Positions 1 through 7,597 of a DNA stretch of 64,000 bases are shown in pieces. Position 1 is the stretch's first letter; each line of letters opens with the position of its first letter. A program made the translations under genes and the position numbers. The stretch lies in assembly GCF_001280845.1 (NCBI RefSeq), contig NZ_LGHP01000001.1:3560418-3624417 (forward strand), read 5' to 3'. The DNA is from Bacillus sp. FJAT-28004. GTDB taxonomy: Bacteria; Bacillota; Bacilli; Paenibacillales; Paenibacillaceae. Below the pieces are notes generated by a model. That model was not told the DNA's origin. It saw only the letters and a program-made list of their open reading frames with translations, and made no database searches.

Positions 1-20
1 TCCACAACAGCAATCGGACC

Positions 21-46
21 AAAAGATATTAGAAGTCTGATCTTTT
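21..46 (+). terminator. possible intrinsic terminator at window edge
   Basis: AAAAGAT and ATCTTTT can pair over a 12-nt loop, and a short T-run follows. It may end a plus-strand gene lying left of the window. The stem is AT-rich and weak, so this is tentative. Confidence 0.35.
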
Positions 47-90
47 TTGAAAAAGGTCTGCTTGGGATGGGGGAGCCCCCCGCATTGCAC

Positions 91-523
91 GCAGCAGCTT
101 TATCTAAGCGCATAAATGCACCTATTCCGCCAATTACTTTTCAATTCTGCTCAACTAGATGCACTTGTGCACCTAGTTGCGCTATTTCCATCTGATTTGT
201 TAAAAACAGGTGCACTTCTGCGCTTATTCACACTCCACTCACGGTTCACACACACTACACACGGTACACTCTCGCTTCACGCACGCTCCCGCGCATACAG
301 CCGCCACTCCCTAAAAAAAGCCGTGAATACAAAGCCTGGCTAGCCAAGCTAGCTAAGTGAGCACCCCGCTTAGCCGCAGCAGCTTCATCTAAGCGCATAA
401 ATGCACCTATTCCGCCAACTACTTTTCAAATCTGCTCAACTAGATGCACTTATGCACCTAGTTGCGCCATTTCCATCTGATTTGTTAAAAACAGGTGCAC
501 TTCTGCGCTTATTCACACTCCAC
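91..523. repeat. 285-bp-period tandem duplication (two copies of a 148-bp core)
   Basis: The stretch 91-238 recurs at 376-523 with an offset of exactly 285 bp, no indels and about five substitutions. Similarity continues weakly into the flanks: both copies are followed by a CAC-rich stretch and then by AGCCGCCACTCCCTA near 300 and 592. Each copy holds a hairpin (153-178 and 438-463) made of AACTAG and CTAGTT arms around TGCAC/GTGCA. Three of the four substitutions inside the longest reading frame change the amino acid, which argues against a protein. The whole gene-free stretch 1-676 holds nothing else recognisable apart from the possible terminator at 21-46. Confidence 0.8.
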
Positions 524-676
524 GCGCGGTGCACGCACAATCCACACTCACACTCCTTGCACACTTTACAAGCGCACACCCTACGCACTCAGCCGCCACT
601 CCCTACAAAAAAAGGGTTAAACGCCGAGCGTATCAACTCATAACTGACAATACGAATACCTTTTATCAATTCAAGG

Positions 677-1021
677 CTAATAGGTGTCCTCAGAGGTGGC
701 GTCATCTGCTTCGACAAAGCGCTTAAGCGCGAACAGTTTATTTTCCCAATAACGCTCGTAATAGGCCAGCCACCGTTTCAGCTCAAGGAGCGGCTCCGGG
801 TCGAGCCGATACCGCGTTTCCCGCCCAACCTTCCGGTCCTTCACGAGTCCAGCATCCGCCAAAACACGCAAATGCTTGGATACTGCTGTACGACTCATCG
901 TAAAATGACCGCTTATAACGGTGACCGGCAGCTCCTCGTCTCCAAGCAAATGCAGCAGTTTGCGACGCGTTGGATCAGCAATTGCTTGAAAAACATCATG
1001 CTTTGGTGCGGGCTCAGCCAT
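677..1021 (-). CDS. ArsR/SmtB-family winged-helix repressor (SdpR-like)
   Basis: A 114-residue single winged-helix DNA-binding protein. It opens with the FQAIADPTRRKLLHLL helix typical of ArsR-family autorepressors, and its recognition helix region reads MSRTAVSKHLRVLADAGLV. No CxC metal-binding motif is present, so it resembles SdpR-type non-metal members. The start at 1021 has AGAGG six bases upstream, inside the end of the upstream gene, and only one base separates the two genes, so they are translationally close. It is the probable repressor of its own operon through the palindrome at 1495-1520. The family is clear; the ligand is unknown. Confidence 0.9.
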   Translation of the reverse strand: MAEPAPKHDVFQAIADPTRRKLLHLLGDEELPVTVISGHFTMSRTAVSKHLRVLADAGLVKDRKVGRETRYRLDPEPLLELKRWLAYYERYWENKLFALKRFVEADDATSEDTY

Positions 1022-1022
1022 C

Positions 1023-1451
1023 TTAGGCCTCTACATACTTGCTTAGATTTTGAACAAGACCGATCCAGCCACCAGACATTCTACCATGAACCTCCTCATG
1101 CGACTGTCCGAATTCCGTAACCTTATTCACATCCCAGCCGGAGTGAATAAGTGTACACTCCGTTTTGCCTTGCAAATCAGTCAATTCGAAGGTCAACGAC
1201 CAATCCTTGCCCCATTCAAAAGTAAGGCATGTCGGCGGTTCAAGTACGGTTACTTTACAAGGAGAATTGCCGAAAGGTCCTGCTTCCAAATGAAACTCAT
1301 AGCCCAACTCAGCTCGAAAATTATTCGGCATAAACCAGGCTGCGATGCCCTCAGATGTTGCGACTGCATCCCATACTTTCTGAATCGGCGCGTTAAGAAC
1401 CAGCGTTTGTCTAATATCAGGCAGCGTGCCCTGCTTATTGTTGTTTTCCAT
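1023..1451 (-). CDS. SRPBCC domain protein (AHSA1 / activator of Hsp90 ATPase-like)
   Basis: About 142 residues. The fold is recognised from RQTLVLNAPIQKVWDAVATSEGIAAWF near the N terminus and GWIGLVQNLSKYVE at the end, both typical of the START/Bet v1-like AHSA1 family, which has a hydrophobic ligand cavity. The start at 1451 follows GGAGG with good spacing; an in-frame extension up to 1571 would run through the promoter and is rejected. ArsR plus AHSA1 pairs are common in Bacillales and Actinobacteria, and the ligand is generally unknown. It is first in the operon, with the ArsR gene one base downstream. Confidence 0.88.
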   Translation of the reverse strand: MENNNKQGTLPDIRQTLVLNAPIQKVWDAVATSEGIAAWFMPNNFRAELGYEFHLEAGPFGNSPCKVTVLEPPTCLTFEWGKDWSLTFELTDLQGKTECTLIHSGWDVNKVTEFGQSHEEVHGRMSGGWIGLVQNLSKYVEA

Positions 1452-1494
1452 TATATGACCTCCATAAGGTGTATTTTTGCATATTATTTTCGAC

Positions 1495-1520
1495 ATTACG
1501 AAACCATTTGGTTTCGTAAT
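1495..1520. promoter_or_regulatory. 26-bp perfect palindromic operator for the ArsR protein
   Basis: Arms ATTACGAAACCA and TGGTTTCGTAAT are perfect complements around a TT centre. The palindrome lies directly downstream of the -10 box, over the expected transcription start. A second copy of the half-site TTTGGTTTCGT lies at 1538-1548, 31 bp away (about three helical turns), inside the -35/-10 spacer. This placement fits repression by the ArsR protein encoded second in the operon. Confidence 0.75.
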
Positions 1521-1523
1521 GAG

Positions 1524-1553
1524 ATTATATGACACCTTTTGGTTTCGTGTCAA
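1524..1553 (-). promoter_or_regulatory. sigma-A promoter of the SRPBCC-arsR operon
   Basis: On the minus strand TTGACA (1548-1553) and TATAAT (1524-1529) are separated by 18 bp. Both hexamers match consensus. The -35 box overlaps the stop codon of the upstream amidohydrolase gene, so this pair has its own promoter although it lies directly behind a six-gene operon. Confidence 0.8.
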
Positions 1554-2773
1554 ATAAGTAAACCGAAACAATCGCTAGTATATCCATTTGCCGATCCCTT
1601 AAGCCTCTGCTCCGCCCATTTGCCGCCAACCAGCTTCCCATTAGAGAAAGTCGCGGTACGAGCCGGAGCATATGCAAGCGCATGTTTCGCATTCAAAGCA
1701 GCCACTAGCATAAAGCTAGCAGGGTCGCCCTCCTTCGGTTCTAGCGTCCCAGCGGAAATAAGCGGATAGGTTTGCAGCAGCTCATCATCAAGTATCCAGC
1801 CGAATTTTTCTGCCAGCTTGGCGCCTCTTGCAAGCAAATCACCGTTACCGAAAGGACTCCAAGCATCAAGAATATTGTCAGAACCGACATGAACGCGGAC
1901 GCCTTCCACAACCAGCTGATCAACGCGCGGCATTGGTCTATCGAGCGGAACACTCGTAATGATCGCCACGTCATTTGACCTCAACTGCTGGGCAAGCTCT
2001 TTGGACTCTGCTTCGGTCACTTGCCCCAAGCAATACGCATGGCTGACAGCCGTTCTTCCGCGTTTATCCGCTTGTGCTGTCAATTCGGCGAAGCGGCTAA
2101 TCGTATACAAGCCCAAGTGACCTGGATCATGCAAGTGAAGATCTACGCCGGCATTAAATTCAGCGCTGAGCTCAAATATAGCCTCAAGACTTCGATCAAC
2201 CTTGCGATCCAGTCCCGCTGGATCGACACCCCCGACGTATTCGGCACCTGCACGCATGGCCTCCTTCATTACTTGCAAAGAATCTGATCGAAGCAGTCCC
2301 TGCTGCGGGAAAGCGACGATCTCCATTTCCATGACCCCGCGGTACTCTTCTCGAACTTGAAGCACATCCTCCAAATGCGAGATACCGAGCTCTGGATCAA
2401 CGTCCACATGCGTCCGAATTTTGGTGGTACCATGGCTGAGTAGCAGATCGATAAGCCGACGCGCACGCTCTGCTGCCGTAGTCGGAAGCGAAGCAAGCAT
2501 CGACTTCTCAAACGATAATTGCCCAGGCAATGTTATGAAAGGCTGCAGCGGTTTCCACGGCTCACCCAAAAAATGTTTGTCCAGATGAATATGCATATCC
2601 GTTGTCGCCGGCAAGTATTGCAGGCCTTCAGCATCCCTTACGCCATCTGTATTCACGCCCGCAGAATCACTACTGCTTGCCGTTATTTTTGAAATAATAC
2701 CCTTCTGTAAATCTAGCGTAATATCAAATAAACGATCATTAATAAGAACTCGATTTAGTTGTGTGATGCTCAT
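1550..2773 (-). CDS. cytosine-deaminase-like amidohydrolase (copy 1)
   Basis: About 407 residues, amidohydrolase superfamily, CodA-like branch. It shows the first metal motif TDMHIHLDKHF, a HLHDPGH motif where CodA has HxDE, SHAYCLG for the next His, and GSDNILDAWSPFG, which carries the conserved metal/catalytic Asp. The glutamate that acts as catalytic acid in CodA appears to be Asp here. It is the last gene of the minus-strand Liv operon, so it probably hydrolyses or deaminates a compound brought in by that importer. The substrate cannot be read from the sequence. The ATG at 2773 has GAGGG at good spacing; a GTG at 2782 is possible. Confidence 0.85.
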   Translation of the reverse strand: MSITQLNRVLINDRLFDITLDLQKGIISKITASSSDSAGVNTDGVRDAEGLQYLPATTDMHIHLDKHFLGEPWKPLQPFITLPGQLSFEKSMLASLPTTAAERARRLIDLLLSHGTTKIRTHVDVDPELGISHLEDVLQVREEYRGVMEMEIVAFPQQGLLRSDSLQVMKEAMRAGAEYVGGVDPAGLDRKVDRSLEAIFELSAEFNAGVDLHLHDPGHLGLYTISRFAELTAQADKRGRTAVSHAYCLGQVTEAESKELAQQLRSNDVAIITSVPLDRPMPRVDQLVVEGVRVHVGSDNILDAWSPFGNGDLLARGAKLAEKFGWILDDELLQTYPLISAGTLEPKEGDPASFMLVAALNAKHALAYAPARTATFSNGKLVGGKWAEQRLKGSANGYTSDCFGLLI

Positions 2774-2801
2774 TTCTGTCACCCTCTGCCTCTTTATTTC
2801 G

Positions 2802-3518
2802 TTAGTGTGCGCCCAAATATGCTTTTATCATACGATCATCATGCAGCAATACGGAGGACGAGCCATGCATTGCTATACTCCCATTATCTACAACATAACC
2901 GCGCTTCGCAATCGATAGCGCCTTATGTGCCATCTGCTCAACAAGCAGAATCGATGTACCATCATCAGCCAATGCTTTTATGGTGGCGAAGATTTCATTC
3001 ACAATGATAGGCGCGAGCCCAAGTGAAGGCTCATCGAGCAGCAATAGCTTAGGCTTGCTGATCATAGCTCTCGATAACACAAGCATCTGCTGCTCACCGC
3101 CACTTAGTGTGTAAGCAAGCTGATTCCTCCGCTCAAATAGCCGAGGAAACCGCTCAAATACAAGATCCAGCTCCTTTTCAAACTGAGGTTTTGATACGGA
3201 GCCAATTTTCCTCTTGAGCCCCATTCGCAGGTTTTCAGCAACTGATAACGTACCAAACACTTCGCGGCCCTCCGGCACAAGTGACACACCAAGGTTTGAT
3301 GTTCGGTTCGCAGATAGAAAGGTAATCGGCGTTCCGTCCAGCTCAATTACACCTGCATGTGGGCGAACAAGCCCAAGCACCGATTGCAGCAGCGTTGTTT
3401 TACCAGCACCGTTAGAGCCGATAACCGCTACAATCTCGCCTTCATTTAGCTCTACGTCAATTCCTTTTAACGCGTGAATGGCACCGTATCGAACGTCTAA
3501 TCCTTTAATGCTCAGCAC
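2802..3518 (-). CDS. Liv-type ABC transporter ATPase (LivF family)
   Basis: About 238 residues. Walker A GSNGAGKTT is at residues 34-42, the signature is LSGGEQQ and Walker B is LLLLDEPS, followed by the LivF-typical end with an HDDRMIKAYLG-like tail. It powers uptake with the second ATPase, which is fused to the neighbouring permease. The GTG at 3518 lies nine bases after GGAGAGGAGG; a TTG at 3527 would directly abut that site and is rejected. It overlaps the end of the preceding gene by 14 bases, so the two are translationally coupled. Liv-type importers carry branched-chain amino acids, urea or other small polar compounds; here the flanking amidohydrolases suggest a nitrogenous heterocycle. 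Confidence 0.92.
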   Translation of the reverse strand: MLSIKGLDVRYGAIHALKGIDVELNEGEIVAVIGSNGAGKTTLLQSVLGLVRPHAGVIELDGTPITFLSANRTSNLGVSLVPEGREVFGTLSVAENLRMGLKRKIGSVSKPQFEKELDLVFERFPRLFERRNQLAYTLSGGEQQMLVLSRAMISKPKLLLLDEPSLGLAPIIVNEIFATIKALADDGTSILLVEQMAHKALSIAKRGYVVDNGSIAMHGSSSVLLHDDRMIKAYLGAH

Positions 3519-5334
3519 TGACAGCAACCTCCTCTCCGCCTAAATAAGCTTGAATAACGCGGGGATCGCTTAGCATTTGCTCTGGCTGGCCAGTTCCGAT
3601 AATTTTGCCAAAATCAAGCACAGTAACCGTATCGGATACGCGCTGTACAAAGTCCATATGATGCTCAATTAAAATGACCGTCATCCCATATTTAACAAGC
3701 TTGCGCAGCAGCTGCTCCAGCTGCTCAATCTCAGCGGTAGTCATTCCTGCTGCCGGCTCATCCAGCAAAAGCAGGCTTGGCGCTGTAGCTAAAGCACGCG
3801 CAATTTCCACCATCCGCTGATGACCGTACGGCAGCTGACTTGCTGGCATTTGCCGATCACCCGCGTAGCCAATAAGGTCCAATAGTGCATGCGAGCGCTC
3901 CTCCATTCGCCTTTCTGCTCGAAGCTGCTTTGGCGATCGTATAAGCGACGATGCTAGGCTGCTGCGCTCCCGCTTCATCATGCCGGTCATGACGTTCTCG
4001 AGCACTGTCAGCTCCTTGAATAACCGAGAATGCTGAAATGTTCGGGCAATGCCAAGTTCCGCAACGGCAGATAATGAACGAGGAATAAGCTTCTCCCCAT
4101 GTAGGCTAAACGAGCCTTGATCAGAGGCGTACAATCCTGAAATTACGTTAAGCAGCGTCGTTTTACCTGCTCCGTTCGGACCGACCAGCGAATGAATTGT
4201 ACCGGAGGTTACCGAAAGGCTCACATCCTTCAATGCATGCAGTCCGCCAAAATGTTTATTGATGCCTTCAAGAACAAGCATTTGCTTATTTCTTGCCCGA
4301 AGCGCTGCCGCAAACAGTTCGATTTCCTCAGCTGATTTCCCTGATGACATCCTTTCCCCTTCACCCGCAAGCTTGCCCTTGCGCGGCGCCAACCAGCCAG
4401 CAATCGTACCGACAATGCCTTTTGGCAGAAAAAATAGAACCGCGAACATAATACCGCCGTATAGAGCCATCCGAAGCTTCTCCATATCGAGCACCTCTGG
4501 CAAAAACACGATAATAATCGCTCCTATAACAGGTCCCAGCACTCTGCCCGCTCCGCCCAAAATAACGATTAGAACCAATTGAACAGAAGTCTGAAAATGG
4601 TATGTGTCCGGACTAATAAAGCTATTGGTATGTGCGTATATAGCACCTGATAAACCAGCGAGCACGGAGCTGATCGCAAACCCAGCGTATTGAACCGCAA
4701 ACTTGCGAATACCAAGCGATGCTGCGGCAATTTCATTTTCCTTCGTTGCAATCATTGCCCTTCCCCATGAAGATCGGCGTAAATTACGAGCGAGCAGCAG
4801 TACAACTACACATACAGCAAGTACGAATAAATACATCCCTTTCAGATCGAAAATATAATCGGCGACTTGCGGCTTCGCAATACCAGAAATGCCTAGCGGC
4901 CCGCCTGAGAAGGCATCCCAACGAATGAGCACCTCATGTATGACGACACCGAAGGCGATTGTAATCATCGATAAATAAACGCCTCCCGCTCTGATGGTTG
5001 GAATGGCGATCAAGCTGCCAATGAGTAGGGATACCAGCATACCGATCAGCACCACCGTCCAGAACGACAAGCCATATTTTGTACTAAGAAAGGAAGACAT
5101 GTAAGCGCCAATTGCCATCAAGCCCGCATGACCGATGGAGACGATACCGCAATAGCCAATTAAAATATTCATGCCTGTGCATGTGATAACGAAAATTCCG
5201 ATCATAAACATTAGGTTAAGGTAATACGTATCGACCATCCAAGGCCCTGCGGCAAGCAGCCCTATGGCTGCAATACCGACAATCCACACGGCTGCAGCGC
5301 GGTAACTAAAACTTTTTCCTGTAAGTTGATTCAA
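3505..5334 (-). CDS. fused Liv-type permease-ATPase (LivM-LivG)
   Basis: A 609-residue fusion. Residues 1 to about 335 form a LivM-like polytopic permease with the IGYCGIVSIGHAGLMAIGAY motif near the start. After a charged linker, residues from about 353 onward form a LivG ATPase with Walker A GPNGAGKTT near 383, the degenerate signature LPYGHQRMVEIARAL and Walker B LLLLDEPAAG. Translation starts at a TTG preceded by AGGAGG seven bases away. LivM and LivG are usually separate genes; no stop or frameshift separates the two parts here. With LivF, LivH and the lipoprotein it makes a complete importer. Confidence 0.92.
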   Translation of the reverse strand: MNQLTGKSFSYRAAAVWIVGIAAIGLLAAGPWMVDTYYLNLMFMIGIFVITCTGMNILIGYCGIVSIGHAGLMAIGAYMSSFLSTKYGLSFWTVVLIGMLVSLLIGSLIAIPTIRAGGVYLSMITIAFGVVIHEVLIRWDAFSGGPLGISGIAKPQVADYIFDLKGMYLFVLAVCVVVLLLARNLRRSSWGRAMIATKENEIAAASLGIRKFAVQYAGFAISSVLAGLSGAIYAHTNSFISPDTYHFQTSVQLVLIVILGGAGRVLGPVIGAIIIVFLPEVLDMEKLRMALYGGIMFAVLFFLPKGIVGTIAGWLAPRKGKLAGEGERMSSGKSAEEIELFAAALRARNKQMLVLEGINKHFGGLHALKDVSLSVTSGTIHSLVGPNGAGKTTLLNVISGLYASDQGSFSLHGEKLIPRSLSAVAELGIARTFQHSRLFKELTVLENVMTGMMKRERSSLASSLIRSPKQLRAERRMEERSHALLDLIGYAGDRQMPASQLPYGHQRMVEIARALATAPSLLLLDEPAAGMTTAEIEQLEQLLRKLVKYGMTVILIEHHMDFVQRVSDTVTVLDFGKIIGTGQPEQMLSDPRVIQAYLGGEEVAVSAEH

Positions 5335-5359
5335 CTGCGCACCTCCTGACGGTTCGAAA

Positions 5360-6241
5360 TTACACTTTCACGATCGTTTTGCGAGCATTGAACAAGCCCA
5401 TAGGCTTCCAATACAACACTAGAATAACTAATCCATAAACAAACATTTCTCGGAACGCCGTCGAAATGTATTGCCCGATGAAAGCTTCAGAAATACCCAA
5501 CATGAGTCCGGCTGCAACAATGCCCTTCGGATTATTAACACCCGCTAGAATAGCTACAGAAATGGCCTTAAGTCCCAGCGGCAGCCCGATATCGACAGAA
5601 ACCGCATAATTGGTAGACATTAAAGCTCCTCCGATGCCTGCCAGCAGGCCGCTCAGCACATAAGCAACCGCAACAATTTTATTGCTGCTCACACCCATGA
5701 TTTCGACTGCTGTCCGATTGTCTGCAGTCGCTCGAAGCCATAAGCCCCAATGTGATTTCTTATAAAACAAAATCAACAACAGCAGCAGGATACCTACGAC
5801 CGGCAGAAAAATAAATTCCTTCCAGTAGATGCCTGCGCCAAATATACGAAGCATCTCATCACCTACCGGAGAAGGGGTTACCCCTTCATCCGGACCGTTA
5901 ATGTAGAGGGAAACATCTTGAATGATAATGCCTACCGCTATCGTGCTGAGCACCCACTCGATCGAATTCGCGCCTTTGTCGAACTTGCGGATCGCAAGTC
6001 TCTCAATGCCTAGATTCAGCAGACCTACGATAAGTGCAGCAAGTACGAAGGAGATGAAGAAAGGGAGATGCAGAAGCTCGGCAAAGCCGTACATAAGCAC
6101 TCCGCCAAGCATGACCAGCTGACCCTGCGACATATTCAGTGTTCCATTCACCACAAACGTCAAGCTGTAACCAAGCGCGATCAAGGCATATAGACATCCA
6201 ACCGAGAGCCCGCTAATCATGAGCTGGAGTATAAGCGACAT
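5360..6241 (-). CDS. Liv-type ABC transporter permease (LivH family)
   Basis: About 293 residues, highly hydrophobic with roughly eight membrane segments. It has the LivH hallmark GLSVGCLYALIALGYSLTFV at the N terminus and the GISEAFIGQYIS region near the C terminus. The ATG at 6241 has AAAGAGG seven bases upstream; an ATG two codons earlier abuts the binding site. It sits between the binding-protein gene and the LivM-LivG fusion, in the same direction, with gaps below 30 bp, so it is co-transcribed and forms the permease pair with the LivM half. Confidence 0.92.
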   Translation of the reverse strand: MSLILQLMISGLSVGCLYALIALGYSLTFVVNGTLNMSQGQLVMLGGVLMYGFAELLHLPFFISFVLAALIVGLLNLGIERLAIRKFDKGANSIEWVLSTIAVGIIIQDVSLYINGPDEGVTPSPVGDEMLRIFGAGIYWKEFIFLPVVGILLLLLILFYKKSHWGLWLRATADNRTAVEIMGVSSNKIVAVAYVLSGLLAGIGGALMSTNYAVSVDIGLPLGLKAISVAILAGVNNPKGIVAAGLMLGISEAFIGQYISTAFREMFVYGLVILVLYWKPMGLFNARKTIVKV

Positions 6242-6268
6242 GTCCATCCCTCTTTCCTATTTAATGAC

Positions 6269-7513
6269 TTACTGCTTATCTGCAATAACGAGTTTTCCGT
6301 CCTTCCACACACACATCAGATAAGAATTCACATCTACTGCATCATGATTTTCAGATGTGAACGCCTGCTCCCAATCTTTAATAACACCGCTGTAAGCACC
6401 AAGATTTGTCTCCAGCGTATTCTTGATAGCCTCGCGATCCTTCTTCAAATCACCAGTCAAGCCAACCTTCTCAATAGCTTGAAAAATCATCATAGCTCCA
6501 TCATAACCTTGCGCAGCCGATGCGAAAGTCGTCGGGATATGGCCAAACTTAGCTGTGAAGTCCGCCAAAAACACCTTTGCCGTCTCGCGAGTTTGTTCCA
6601 CATTAAAGTTTGCCGTTTGGATCGCGTACGTTCCTTCTGCCAGCTCCTTGCCAACCTCTTGAGCTCCTTTATTCGCCATGCCGTTCTCGCCTACAATCGG
6701 TACCTTCCAGCCAAGCTTATCCATTGCTTGCAGAACATACCCATTAGCTGCCCCTTGGCCGAACAAGTAAATCACTTCTGCTCCCGCTTGCTTCGCACGA
6801 TTAACTTGTGCCGTCATATCTTTATCCTTCGCATTGTCAAAGGACTCGACTGCCACGGGCTTCAATCCTTCCGATTCCAGCACCTTGGTCATCGCTGCTG
6901 CGGCACCTTTACCGTAACCGCCATTCTCGTGCAATACCGCGATATTTGTCGTATTAAAATGTTCTTTGATAAATTTGAGCGCATATTGCGCCGTTATGTT
7001 AGCGTTCATCCGTACGCCAAATGTCCAAGGCATGCCGGACTCCACGGATGCAGGGACATTCGAAGTTGCAACCATGAACGGGAACTTCTCCTCCATAATG
7101 ATCGGCGATTGTGCCAGCATAACGGTACTATGGAAACCGCCGATTGCAGCAAGCACTTTCTCCTTCTGGCTAAAATCACGAATGATGCTGATACCGCGTG
7201 TTGGGTTTTGCTCCGTATCGCGTACGACGAGCTCAACAAGGCGTCCATTGATGCCGCCTTTCGCATTGATCTGATCAACCGCTACTTGAACGCCTTGATA
7301 AAGGTTAACCGAGTTCATCGCGTTATCGCCTGTCGCTTCCGTCGACATTCCGATTAAAATCGGCTCCTTGCTCCCCGCTGCTTCATTTCCAGCAGGTGCT
7401 CCCGCTGCCTCTGATTCCTTTCCATTTCCCCCAGCGCCGCATGCAGCCAGCACCCACATCATGACAACAACCAGCAATCCTAACGTCCATTTATTGCTTG
7501 TAAGCTTCCTCAT
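6269..7513 (-). CDS. Liv-type ABC substrate-binding lipoprotein
   Basis: About 414 residues. The N terminus MRKLTSNKWT leads a hydrophobic segment ending in the lipobox LAAC with the lipidated Cys at residue 25, then a low-complexity linker. The mature protein begins ILIGMSTEATGD and follows the periplasmic-binding-protein type I (LivK/AmiC) pattern. The start at 7513 is followed at once by the signal peptide; a longer frame to 7582 adds residues without a signal and is rejected. It delivers the substrate to the LivH/LivM-G/LivF complex. Family is clear; ligand is unknown, but the paired amidohydrolases point away from plain amino acids. Confidence 0.9.
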   Translation of the reverse strand: MRKLTSNKWTLGLLVVVMMWVLAACGAGGNGKESEAAGAPAGNEAAGSKEPILIGMSTEATGDNAMNSVNLYQGVQVAVDQINAKGGINGRLVELVVRDTEQNPTRGISIIRDFSQKEKVLAAIGGFHSTVMLAQSPIIMEEKFPFMVATSNVPASVESGMPWTFGVRMNANITAQYALKFIKEHFNTTNIAVLHENGGYGKGAAAAMTKVLESEGLKPVAVESFDNAKDKDMTAQVNRAKQAGAEVIYLFGQGAANGYVLQAMDKLGWKVPIVGENGMANKGAQEVGKELAEGTYAIQTANFNVEQTRETAKVFLADFTAKFGHIPTTFASAAQGYDGAMMIFQAIEKVGLTGDLKKDREAIKNTLETNLGAYSGVIKDWEQAFTSENHDAVDVNSYLMCVWKDGKLVIADKQ

Positions 7514-7597
7514 CCGAAAACACACTCCTCTATATTGGTTTTTAATAATATAAGAATTTATTTCGCATCCGAAGGACGGCAAAGCCGTTTACGGTTC

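Noticed and set aside
116-643. Two similar short open frames, 75 and 80 codons, beginning MHLFRQLLF
   Set aside because: They arise from the tandem repeat. Three of four substitutions between copies change the amino acid, there is no ribosome binding site, and the downstream parts are unrelated low-complexity sequence.
6344-7357. 337-codon open frame antisense to the Liv binding-protein gene
   Set aside because: The sense strand encodes a clear lipoprotein; the antisense product shows no family motifs.
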